From NCBI RefSeq assembly GCF_001634365.1, contig NZ_CP014578.1, positions 744,001-808,000 on the forward strand: DNA of 64,000 nucleotides, written 5' to 3'. The notes below the pieces were generated by a model. The model was not told the origin of the DNA. It ran no database searches and saw only the letters and a program-made list of their open reading frames with translations. Within the stretch, counting starts at the first letter, position 1. Each line of letters starts with the position of its first letter. Origin of the DNA: Paraburkholderia phytofirmans OLGA172 (GTDB lineage: Bacteria > Pseudomonadota > Gammaproteobacteria > Burkholderiales > Burkholderiaceae). The position numbers and the translations under genes are program-made. Below, piece by piece: positions 27,201 through 35,176 of the stretch.

Positions 27201-29294
27201 TCAGAGGGTTTTAGATGCTACGCTCGCTTGCGCCGCTTTCGCACGGTTAGTGAGTCGATCCCATCGGCTGCTGTGCTTTATTGGCGGGTTGGAATCCGGG
27301 ACTTCATAGAGAAACGCGTAATCGTTATAGGCGTGTCGTTTGACGAGGCCGTATTCGACCCACCTTGTGAGCGTGACGACGTGAATTCCAAGGCGGGTCG
27401 CAGCTTCCTCCTTCGTCAACATGCCTCGTTCCCGCAATCTATCGCGGCAGGATCGAAGTCCATTTCGCTGTGCGATGTATGAGACGCGCAGTGCGTCGAA
27501 CCGAATGTTGCTCTTACCTGGACGGACACAACCGCCGGGGCGGATACCCCGATCATTAAGGATCTGTGCAATCTGAGAGCACGTATGGTCATCGAGAAGC
27601 TTGTCGATGAGCTCCAGGACCTCTGGCTGGGTTTTGACCTGTTGTGCAGATGTTTTGGGATTCTGCGCCGTGAGCGTTTCAGTCTTGCCGGCCTTGAAGC
27701 GAACGTGAATCTTTGTTGTCCCTTCGTCTGGAAGTTTGACCAGTGTGACGTCCTCGACGACGTAGGCTAGCAGCCGCTTTCGCTCTCGATTCGCCAGCGA
27801 TGGATCACGCCAAAGTGTTTTGAAGTCCGCTGTCATTGCAATGAGCCGGTCGCGGATCGCATCGTCGAGTACGAGACGCTCCTGCTGCTGGCTACGCTCC
27901 CTTTGTTCTCTCGCGTCGGCCAGTATGCGCAGCTTGTCGTTCCATTCTTGCTCGAGGGTGTCGGCGACCAGTCGGTTACTCGGGTCGACCAGCATGTAGC
28001 GCCGTTGCGCAAGATCCGCATCGAACTGGGCGCGTTCGATGGCGCGCAGGCGTAATCGGTCGGCTTCATCGTGACGCGCTTCGATTTCCCTGCGTATCTC
28101 CCATGCCAACTCAACGGCAGCCGGAGTCATCGACGCGACGATCAATGCGCCAACTGCCTCATCAATCGGTGCTCCCGCAATTGACTGGCAGCAAGGTTCT
28201 CCACGAGCGCCTTGTGCTCGATCGCAAACATACCAGGCTTCCTGTCGCCCCCGCCGCGTAGCGTACCGGAGTCGAAGGTGCCGACCACAGCGTCCGCAGA
28301 CGGCGCGTCCCTGCAGTAGAGCAGCTCCCTCGCGAGGTGGCGACGATCGCGCAACTTTGTACCCGCGACCATTCATCTCCAGAACAGCAAGGTTCTGCTG
28401 AAACTGCTCCCAGGTAATGTATCCAGGATGGGCGTCCGGAATGCAAGCAAGCCAGTCATTGCGATCACGCTTTCTCGGCACTTTCCGCCCGTCCGCAAGC
28501 CGGCGATAATGCCGCCGGCCGTAGGCGTAAGCACCTGCGTAGCGCGGATTGTTCAACATCCGAAGTGCCGTCGACGCGGTGAGGTGCTGGAAGACTAAGA
28601 ACTTCGCATTGCGCATGCGGGACGGGAACAGGAGGCCTTCCTTCTTGAAGACCTTGACCGTCTGGCTGGCAGAGCCGACTCGCAAGAATGTCTCGAAGAA
28701 GTAAGTGATGGTCTCTCTGACCTGGGAATCTGGGTCAAGCACTACGTTACCAAGGTCGTCATATACGAAGCCGGTCGGTAGCAGGCACCGATACTCGCCT
28801 CGATTCACCTTGTTCAGAATGCCGCCTCGTAGGCGCGCTTTGAGAACATGGAGCTCAGCTTCACTCATTGTTCCCTTGAGCCCAAGCAGGAGCCGGTCAT
28901 TGAAGCTAGCTGGATCGTATATCCCGTCTTCGTCGAGAATCAGCGTATCAGCGAGCGCGCAGATTTCCAGGAGCCGATGCCAGTCAGCATTGTTTCGGGC
29001 CAGGCGTGACACCTCCAGGCCCATGACGATGCCTGCGCGGCCCATGCCCACGTCAGTGACCAATCGTTGAAACCCCTCCCGCCAGGACGCCGATGCTCCA
29101 GACTCCCCTTGGTCGCTATCGATAGTGACGATCTGCTCGTCACGCCAGCCGAGCGCCGTCGCGCGTCCACGCAGGGCATATTGTCGCTTTGTGCTCTCTA
29201 CGTTCTCGAGGACTTGCCGCATCGACGACTGCCGGACGTAGAGGTAAGCGCTCCGTTCGAGGTGGTGAGGCTGAACTTTAAGGGACGCGTTCAC
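27201..29294 (-). CDS. Large serine recombinase with zinc ribbon and C-terminal HTH
   Basis: 697 residues. The resolvase domain (about 10-150) has YLYVRQSS with the candidate nucleophile Ser and MGLEVSRLARNNADWHRLL. A Recombinase domain follows (about 165-300), then a zinc ribbon with CGRCGRHLRLRY...WYVCDRAQ...CCQS (about 340-390) and a long coiled coil (about 400-500). Unusual is a C-terminal excisionase/MerR-like HTH (about 625-665: MLTKEEAATRLGIHVVTLTR), absent from most large serine integrases. It should catalyse movement of the 27166-30539 element. The start overlaps the upstream gene's stop (ATGA), and the stop lies 35 nt from the element's left end. Confidence 0.9.
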   Translation of the reverse strand: MNASLKVQPHHLERSAYLYVRQSSMRQVLENVESTKRQYALRGRATALGWRDEQIVTIDSDQGESGASASWREGFQRLVTDVGMGRAGIVMGLEVSRLARNNADWHRLLEICALADTLILDEDGIYDPASFNDRLLLGLKGTMSEAELHVLKARLRGGILNKVNRGEYRCLLPTGFVYDDLGNVVLDPDSQVRETITYFFETFLRVGSASQTVKVFKKEGLLFPSRMRNAKFLVFQHLTASTALRMLNNPRYAGAYAYGRRHYRRLADGRKVPRKRDRNDWLACIPDAHPGYITWEQFQQNLAVLEMNGRGYKVARSSPPREGAALLQGRAVCGRCGRHLRLRYATRRGRQEAWYVCDRAQGARGEPCCQSIAGAPIDEAVGALIVASMTPAAVELAWEIRREIEARHDEADRLRLRAIERAQFDADLAQRRYMLVDPSNRLVADTLEQEWNDKLRILADAREQRERSQQQERLVLDDAIRDRLIAMTADFKTLWRDPSLANRERKRLLAYVVEDVTLVKLPDEGTTKIHVRFKAGKTETLTAQNPKTSAQQVKTQPEVLELIDKLLDDHTCSQIAQILNDRGIRPGGCVRPGKSNIRFDALRVSYIAQRNGLRSCRDRLRERGMLTKEEAATRLGIHVVTLTRWVEYGLVKRHAYNDYAFLYEVPDSNPPIKHSSRWDRLTNRAKAAQASVASKTL

Positions 29295-29557
29295 GGTGTT
29301 CTCCGCTCATTGACCGTCACAGCCATGCCTGCGAGTACGTAGATAAAGCCTTGGCGCTCGATGGGCTGAGCGTTCGACGATGACCGAGTAACATTTGGTT
29401 CGGTGGGCGGTGCACGCCCCGGAACCGTCATGCGTGCCCACGCCCACATCCCTCGCGCAAGGAAGACGCTGAGTCCGCGCCGGGCTTCTACAGGCAAGGC
29501 CTGGCCAAGAGCGGCGGAACGCATCACCTCGTATTGCGCGGTGATCGGCGCCGACAC
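29291..29557 (-). CDS. Small protein, recombinase partner (unknown function)
   Basis: 88 residues from a GTG: MSAPITAQYEVMRSAALGQA, then LPVEARRGLSVFLARGMWAW. The N-terminal half is helical and amphipathic; no known domain is recognised. Its stop overlaps the recombinase start by 4 nt, so the two are co-translated. The tight coupling suggests a regulator or cofactor of recombination, but that is inference. No clear ribosome site is visible before the GTG. Confidence 0.65.
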   Translation of the reverse strand: MSAPITAQYEVMRSAALGQALPVEARRGLSVFLARGMWAWARMTVPGRAPPTEPNVTRSSSNAQPIERQGFIYVLAGMAVTVNERRTP

Positions 29558-29583
29558 GGCCGACGGCCAAGCACAGCATCCCG

Positions 29584-30054
29584 CTATTCCACCGTTTTTT
29601 TTACACCGAACGCTCGCTCGATCGTTCTCGGGTGTACATCCAGACCAAATTCTTTGCGAACTAGCTTTGCCAGTTCGCGCGCCCGAAGTGGTTCTCCGGG
29701 CGTGTGTTGTAACTTGAGGAACGCCAACACCTCGCCCTGGATCTTGTGCGGACCGTGCGGCCCTCGCTTCCTCGGAACCAGCCCTGCGATTCCTCCTTGC
29801 TCGAAGTCCGCCCGCGCCTGATAGAAGGTTGGCCGCGAAACACCATATTCGTCGGAGATCTGCGTTATGGAGGCCTTCTCAACAGAAACGCGACGCAACA
29901 TCTCGTACTTGACCTGCACAGCGTCATGGGGATCGAAGAATCCACCCTCTTGGAACTTGGCATCGAGAACGTTCGACGGCGTTGGATTCAGCGTACCGTC
30001 CTCCGCGAGGACATCCGTCTTCGAGCGCTTGCGTTCATTGGGCGGCACATTCAC
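29584..30054 (-). CDS. Helix-turn-helix protein of the serine-recombinase element
   Basis: 156 residues from the ATG at 30054, with GGAG 8 nt before. A homeodomain-like HTH lies at about 55-100 (EMLRRVSVEKASITQISDEY, GVSRPTFYQARADFEQGGI), followed by a winged segment (LRARELAKLVRKEFGLDVHP, RTIERAFG), the two-part paired-type DNA-binding layout of IS630/IS481-type transposases but without a catalytic domain. It probably binds the element ends or its promoter. It is 26 bp upstream of the small gene, same strand. Confidence 0.75.
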   Translation of the reverse strand: MNVPPNERKRSKTDVLAEDGTLNPTPSNVLDAKFQEGGFFDPHDAVQVKYEMLRRVSVEKASITQISDEYGVSRPTFYQARADFEQGGIAGLVPRKRGPHGPHKIQGEVLAFLKLQHTPGEPLRARELAKLVRKEFGLDVHPRTIERAFGVKKTVE

Positions 30055-30228
30055 TCCAAATGGTTGTATCTCACTGTAATTAAATTATGCCGCGAAACAG
30101 GCTTTGTCAAGCTCTAGGACGTTCAGTTTTTGGCATTTAATAAGCCGATCTATGCCCATGTCGTAAGACGTATCCTTGAATTTGGCGGCGTTAATTATCT
30201 TACATGTGCGGCAAAAATCCCTTTACGG

Positions 30229-30573
30229 TCAAGTACCGCTCCCGGCACGCCTGTACGAAAGGCGTCTCACGAGTAGCGCAAGCTCCATCAAGTCGTTGAC
30301 CGTGAACAACGCGCGCTCTCGTCCGATAGAGATCTCGGGATCAGGCACGCTCATATCGGTCCACTTCGGAGGAACGGAGCAATAACTCTTGTCGTCGATG
30401 CGCAGCAGGAGACGTCGGCCAGACCGGTTATAGCGCTCACCGACACAAAGAAGTTGCTGTCCGCTGAACGGGTGGAACGGGTGAGTGATGCGGACAAGAT
30501 GTTCTGTGGCAGCCCCAGAGCCTGCATTTCGAGGTATGTTACAAGCGCCTTGAACGGGGACGCTTTCCATCAC
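30229..30573 (-). CDS. DUF5372-like protein; reading frame crosses the element boundary
   Basis: The core VRITHPFHPFSGQQLLCVGE, YNRSGRRLLLRI, PPKWTDMSVPDPEISIGRER and LFTVNDLMELALLVRRL resembles the short DUF5372 family found next to recombinase genes of this kind; the function is unknown. The only ATG in frame (30573) lies in the host IS66 sequence, 34 bp outside the element; inside the element no ATG/GTG/TTG is in frame before VRITHP. Either the start is non-standard or insertion supplied a new one. It precedes the HTH gene by 174 bp. Confidence 0.6.
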   Translation of the reverse strand: MMESVPVQGACNIPRNAGSGAATEHLVRITHPFHPFSGQQLLCVGERYNRSGRRLLLRIDDKSYCSVPPKWTDMSVPDPEISIGRERALFTVNDLMELALLVRRLSYRRAGSGT

Positions 30574-30755
30574 CGTTAGCGCTCGCGCAACGCGGCTTCA
30601 CGCTCGCCGAACTCAACGCCTGGCTCGAAGGTATTGAGATCCCGGCACGCGAGCCACATCGCGCCGTCGCGGTGACGCGCGTGAGCTGAACTCGCTGTCG
30701 CCTGCGCAGATACAACGCTCCCCCGATCTTGTAAACGTAGCGCGAGTTGGGCATC

Positions 30756-32279
30756 ATGATAGCCATGCCGCCCACCGCCATCACTGTCGCGGAATTGCCG
30801 GTCGAGCCCGACGCGCTGCAAGCCTTCGCGCTCGAACAGAACCGGCTGGCATGCGTGCTGTGGGAGCAACTGGAAGCGCTGCAGCACCAGATTGCCCAGG
30901 CGAACCGTGCGCGCTTCGGCGTCAGTTCCGAGCGGCTGGCGGGTCAGGCGGAACTGTTCGACGCCGCGACAGAGTTGCCCGTTCCTCCTGAGCCGGCGCA
31001 GGTTCCGGTCGCGGGCCACACCCGCAAGGGCCGTCCGGTGCTGCCGAAGGACCTGCCGCGCGAGCGCGTTGAATACGATCTGAAGGACGAACAGAAAGCC
31101 GCATTCGATTCGCTCGAGCGTATCGGCGAGGAGCGCAGCGAGACGCTGCACTACGAGCCGTCGAGGCTCACGGTCATTGAACATATCCGCTTCAAGTACG
31201 TGGCGAAGAAGGATGACGAGTCGACCATCGTGACCGCAAGTGCCCAGCCTTCGCCGCTGCCAAAGAGCAATGCGAGCGCGAGCCTGCTGGCTAACATCCT
31301 GGTCAACACCTACGTCGATCACCTGCCTTTGAACCGGCAGGAGATGCGCTATGCACGACGTGGTGTGCACCTGCCCCGGGCAACGCTGTGCGAATGGAAG
31401 CTGGCGGCAGCCGAACTGCTCGAAGTGCTGCTGCCACCGCTACGGGCTCACCAGTTGCAGGCACCCCGCATGCACGTCGACGACACGACGCTGCCATTAC
31501 TCGAGAAGGGTCGCACGGCGACGCGCACGGCACGATTATGGGGATACCTGGGCGCGGGCCAGCGCGAGGAGAACGGCGTCTGGGTTGACCACCCGCCAGC
31601 GGTCGTGTTCGAGTTCGCCGAATCGCGCTCCGGTTCGCATCCGCTGCGGTACCTGCAGAAGTACAAAGGTTATCTGCAGGCGGACGCGTACAGTGGACAT
31701 GGCGCACTCTACGAAACCGGAGACATAGTCGAGGTCGGATGTTGGGCCCATTGCCGTCGACGCTTCTTCGAAATCGCGAAGGCGCAGAGCAAACCGGGAC
31801 TTGCGGCGCAGGCGCTGCAGTGGATTGCCAGCCTGTATGCGATCGAGTCGCGGATCCGGGACCAAACACCTGATCTCAAATATGCGGCGCGGCAAATCGA
31901 TGCGCTGCCGGTGCTCGCACAGTTCCGGCATTGGCTGGAAGGCAACGTCATCGGTTTGCCGGCTCAGGCGCCGCTCGCGAAAGCCTTCGGCTATGCGTTA
32001 CGCCATTGGCCGGCGCTCGTTCGTTACACCGAGAGCGGTATCCTGCTGCCTGATAACAATGCTCTCGAGCGTCAAATTCGCCCTATCGCCCTGGGGAGAG
32101 CCAATTGGACATTCGCGGGCTCGCCGCGTGGCGCAAGGGCCGCCGCCACGATGTACTCGCTACTCGGCACGGCTCGGCTGAACGCCTTCGAGCCCTATGC
32201 ATGGCTCAAGGACACACTTCAGAAGTTGCCGTCGTATCCTGTCAATCGCGTGCACGAACTGTTGCCGCTCGCCCGTTAA
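30756..32279 (+). CDS. tnpC: IS66 transposase TnpC (first element)
   Basis: About 507 residues; possible starts are TTG 30747, ATG 30756 and ATG 30765. An N-terminal coiled coil (LEQNRLACVLWEQLEALQHQ) is followed by IS66 core motifs MHVDDTTLPLLEKG (Asp), GYLQADAYSGHGALY (Asp) and LPDNNALERQIRPIALGRAN (Glu), and the C-terminal LNAFEPYAWLKDTLQKLPSY. It is open throughout although tnpB before it is broken. A 3' copy exists at 38955-39176. Confidence 0.93.
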   Translation: MIAMPPTAITVAELPVEPDALQAFALEQNRLACVLWEQLEALQHQIAQANRARFGVSSERLAGQAELFDAATELPVPPEPAQVPVAGHTRKGRPVLPKDLPRERVEYDLKDEQKAAFDSLERIGEERSETLHYEPSRLTVIEHIRFKYVAKKDDESTIVTASAQPSPLPKSNASASLLANILVNTYVDHLPLNRQEMRYARRGVHLPRATLCEWKLAAAELLEVLLPPLRAHQLQAPRMHVDDTTLPLLEKGRTATRTARLWGYLGAGQREENGVWVDHPPAVVFEFAESRSGSHPLRYLQKYKGYLQADAYSGHGALYETGDIVEVGCWAHCRRRFFEIAKAQSKPGLAAQALQWIASLYAIESRIRDQTPDLKYAARQIDALPVLAQFRHWLEGNVIGLPAQAPLAKAFGYALRHWPALVRYTESGILLPDNNALERQIRPIALGRANWTFAGSPRGARAAATMYSLLGTARLNAFEPYAWLKDTLQKLPSYPVNRVHELLPLAR

Positions 32280-32293
32280 ACGCCTAGACATTC

Positions 32294-32785
32294 ATGGACA
32301 TTCTCGACTCGCTTCGGCAGGCGCCCAGCGCCGAGTTGTATCGCCTCTATCTCGCCATCGGCAAAATGCTGGACGACCCGCGACGTATTCTCGAAGTACG
32401 TCAACGCTTGCACCTGGGAATGGAGGTCAGTTATATCGGGGGCGATCCGCTCGCACCACCTTCGCACGGAACGGTGGTGGAGCTGCGGCAAACCCAGGCG
32501 GTGATTCAGGACAACCAGAGCCGTCAGCGTTGGTCGGTGCTCTACGCGGCGGTTATCCCTGACACTGCGAGCGGCCCAACCCACGCGCCTGCGTCGCCGC
32601 CACCGCGAGCTCAGCGCGAGGAATTCTTCATCGGCGACACCGTCGGCTTCACCGACAAACATCTGAGCGAGCGGGTCGGTATCATCGTCCGCCTCAACGC
32701 AAAAACCGCGTCCATCGCTGTTAATGATTCGGAAGGTCAATGGCGGGTCTCTTACGCTCTGTTGCGGAAGATCGTCGACATCTAA
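32294..32785 (+). CDS. Fourth gene of the IS66-type element (unknown function)
   Basis: 163 residues, no family recognised. It starts MDILDSLRQAPSAELYRLYL and has two strand-rich segments (EVSYIGGDPLAPPSHGTVVE and EEFFIGDTVGFTDKHLSERV) that look like two repeats of a small beta-barrel, each with a GxxV...R pattern, split by a proline-rich linker. The start is 14 bp after the tnpC stop and the stop is 39 bp from the element end. The nearly identical copy at 38449-38940 shows it travels with the element. It is not one of the three standard IS66 genes. Confidence 0.7.
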   Translation: MDILDSLRQAPSAELYRLYLAIGKMLDDPRRILEVRQRLHLGMEVSYIGGDPLAPPSHGTVVELRQTQAVIQDNQSRQRWSVLYAAVIPDTASGPTHAPASPPPRAQREEFFIGDTVGFTDKHLSERVGIIVRLNAKTASIAVNDSEGQWRVSYALLRKIVDI

Positions 32786-32824
32786 CCGCGCGACACCGTC
32801 AACATGGGTTCCGCTGACGGATAC

Positions 32825-33436
32825 GTTGCAACTGCTCTGGGAGGAATACGTTGAGTCCCATCCCGGCGGGCGCACGTACCGCTACACGCAGTTCTGCCAG
32901 CGCTACAAGGACTGGGCGCAAACGCTCAAGCGTTCAATGCGTCAGCAGCACCGCGCCGGCGAGAAGTTGTTCGCCGACTTTGCCGGACAGACCATGCCGG
33001 TCCTCGCTCGCGACGGCGGGGTTGCCTTCCAGGCCCATATCTTTGTTGCTGTACTCGGCGCATCGAATTACACATATGCCTGTGCGACACGCTCGGAGAC
33101 GACGCCGGACTGGATCGGCGGGCTGATCGACGCGATGGAATTCTGTGGCGGCGTTCCCGAACTGCTCGTCCCGGACAACCCCCGCGCGCTAATCGCGAAG
33201 CCCGACCGGTACGAGCCTGGTCTCGGTCGAACCACGCAGGACTTCGTGAACCACTACGCCACCGCGATGCTCCCGGCGCGGCCGCGCAAGCCACAGGACA
33301 AGGCCAAGGTCGAAGTCGGCGTACAGATCGTCGAGCGCTGGATTCTCGCCCGGCTGCGCAATCACCGCTTCTTCAGTCTTGCCGAGCTGAACAGAGCGAT
33401 CGGCAAGCTCATCACCGACCTGAACCAGCGCCTGAA
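32825..33436 (+). pseudogene. istA: Internal fragment of an IS21 IstA transposase
   Basis: It reads LLWEEYVESHPGGRTYRYTQ, FADFAGQTMPVLARDGG, FVAVLGASNYTYACATRSET and on to RNHRFFSLAELNRAIGKL, the rve core region of an IstA distinct from the other two in the window. The 5' end is cut by the IS66 right end at 32824; the 3' end stops at about 33436 where another IS21-like end array begins. The frame continues by chance into the array (to 33680). Confidence 0.88.
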
Positions 33437-33560
33437 TATTCCACGCCAAAGTAAACAGGGATTCCACGGGAAAAAGAACACGAATTCCACGGCAAAGTTA
33501 ATGCCGATTCCACGGCAAAAAGAACAGGGTTTCCACGCCATCGCGAACAGGATTTCGGGG
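33437..33560 (+). repeat. Array of five 22-24-bp direct repeats at the IS21 left end
   Basis: Five imperfect units share the pattern TTCCACGGCAAAAAGAACAG (variants at 33439, 33462, 33486, 33508 and 33531, approximate starts). Such multiple end repeats bind IstA in IS21 elements. Units are adjacent with no spacers, so this is not a CRISPR array. Confidence 0.7.
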
Positions 33561-33615
33561 TGGCGGCGACGCGGGTCAACGGTGGCACGATCGACGGTTT
33601 TGTCGGGAGTGCCGA

Positions 33616-35164
33616 ATGGCAAATGTCAGGTTGACCATGCGCAAAATCAGGGAAGTGCTGCGGCTGCATTTCGAGTGTGACCGCAACCAGAGGGAGATCG
33701 CCGACGCGGTCGGTGCCTCGACAACGACGGTGTGGCATTACCTGCGCCGCACGCGGCTGGCAGGGCTGAGCTGGCCGCTGCCACCGGAACTGCTGACGGA
33801 CGACGCGGCGCTCGAGGCGAGACTGTATCCGCCGCCGGCACGGCGCGAGCCAACGCGCGGCATGCCGGACTGGCCGACTGTGCATCGCGAGATCGGCAGG
33901 AAAGGCGTCACGCTCGATCTGCTGTGGCAGGAATACAAGGCGCAGCATCCGGACGGCTGCGGCTACAGCTGGTTCTGCAAGGCTTTACCAGGAATGGGCG
34001 CAGCGGCTTCCGGTCACGATGCGGCAAACGCACGTGCCGGGCCAGAAGCTGTTTGTCGACTACTCGGGCAAGAAGCTGGGCATCATCAACCCGAGCACCG
34101 GTGAAATCCGCGAAGCCGAGCTGTTCGTCGCTGCGCTCGGCGTGTCCGGGCTTACGTTTGCGGAGCTCACCTGGACCCAGCAGCTTCCAGACTGGATTGG
34201 CTCGCACGTGCGCGCCTTCGCGTTCTATGACGGCGTGGTCGAGATCCTGGTCCCCGACAACCTGAAGTCGGGCGTGCACAAGCCCGGCTTCTACGATCCG
34301 GACATCAACCCGACCTATCAGGAGATGGCTTCGCATTACTCCGTGGCGGTCATTCCAGCCCGGAGTAAAAAACCCCGGGATAAGCCGAAAGCAGAGTTAT
34401 CGGTTCTCCTGGTGCAGAGATGGGTCCTCGCCCGCCTGCGGAATCAGCGCTTCTTCAGCCTGGACGACGCGAACCGGGCGGTCGCCACGTTGCTGACCGA
34501 TCTGAACAACCGGCCCTTCAAGAAATTGCCCGGCTCCCGCCGGAGCGTGTTTGACGAGATCGATCGTCCGGCACTCAGGCCGTTGCCCGAGCGGCCCTAT
34601 CAGTACGCTGAGTGGAAGGTCGCGCGTATTGGCCCGGACTATCACGTTGAACTTGATCAGCACTATTACTCGGTGCCGTACCGCTACGTGCGCGAACAGG
34701 TCGACGTGCGCCACACGGCCAACACCGTCGAAATCTTCCATCGTGGCCAACGCATTGCTGCCCACGGCAAAAGCGCTCGCCGTCGCTACCACACCACGAT
34801 CGACGCGCACATGCCGCCCGAGCATCTCGCGGTCGCGAAAGGCTGGGATCCGCAACGGCTGCGCGACTGGGCCGCCGACATCGGCCCGCATACAGCGGCC
34901 GTCATACAGCATCTGCTGGGTGCCCGCAAGCATCCGCAGCAATCCTATCGAACCTGCCTGGGCGTGCTGCGCATGGGCAAGGACTACGGGCGTGACCGGC
35001 TCGAAGCCGCCTGCCGCCGCGCCATCGATCTGAAAGCGCCGAACTACAAGTTCATTGCCTCGACGCTGAAGAACGGCCTGGACCGGGAGCCCGAAGCGGC
35101 TACCGCCCAGGCTGACCTGCCGCTCATGCACGCCAACGTGCGCGGGCCGTCTTACTATCATTGA
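33616..35164 (+). pseudogene. istA: IS21 IstA transposase with a one-base insertion
   Basis: The N-terminal frame (MANVRLTMRKIREVLRLHFE, HTH QREIADAVGASTTTVWHYLR) runs to WFCK at 33981. An extra G at 33981-33982 breaks the frame, after which [20 protein letters not shown] continues in the second frame to the stop at 35164. The total of 1549 nt minus one gives 515 codons plus stop, normal for IstA. The core motifs [11 protein letters not shown] (Asp), [13 protein letters not shown] (Asp) and [18 protein letters not shown] are intact. An internal ATG at 34019 could give a protein lacking the HTH. Confidence 0.9.
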
Positions 35165-35176
35165 AAGGGAGTCGTT

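Larger units (their letters stand above)
27166..30539 (-). mobile_element. 3.4-kb serine-recombinase element inserted in IS66 tnpB
   Basis: Its limits are set by the reading frame of the host tnpB: the 5-bp sequence TACAA occurs at 27161-27165 and 30540-30544, and removing everything between restores TnpB exactly. No terminal inverted repeats are seen (left end CTAGCTGGATTCATACTGCA; right end, complement, AACATACCTCGAAATGCAGG), as expected for serine recombinases, which join short core sites. It carries four leftward genes: a DUF5372-like gene, an HTH gene, a small gene and a 697-residue serine recombinase. No transposase, antibiotic or metabolic cargo is present. Confidence 0.85.
24367..30689 (+). 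pseudogene. tnpB: IS66 TnpB interrupted by two mobile elements
   Basis: Three pieces, 24367-24389, 26986-27165 and 30545-30689, join to exactly 348 nt, that is 115 codons plus stop, the normal IS66 TnpB length. The product reads MLIAADVRAYICREPVDMRK, SIDGLSYLVEPLLAQNPVSG, NLFVFVGRDRSKVKCLYWDR, TGFALWYKRLERGRFPSPLA and on to VTRVS. Cut one is after GATGTTCG (second IS66); cut two is after TACAA (serine-recombinase element). The second piece runs into a TAG just inside the latter insert. With tnpB destroyed, the host IS66 cannot move by itself. Confidence 0.92.
23881..32824 (+). mobile_element. IS66-family element with four genes, interrupted by two further elements
   Basis: The left end GTATCCGTCAGCGCATCCCG (23881) and right end, complement from 32824, GTATCCGTCAGCGGAACCCA form inverted repeats. 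Contents in order are tnpA, tnpB (cut twice), tnpC and a 163-codon fourth gene. Removing the two inserts and their duplications leaves about 2.97 kb. The 8-bp flanks do not match (CTTTGGGA versus GTTGCAAC), so the outer junctions have been rearranged since insertion. A partial second copy lies at 38410-39176. Confidence 0.88.

Noticed and set aside
33437..33560. Short regularly repeated units resembling a CRISPR array
   Set aside because: Units are imperfect and adjacent without unique spacers, no cas genes are near, and the position at an IS21 end explains them.
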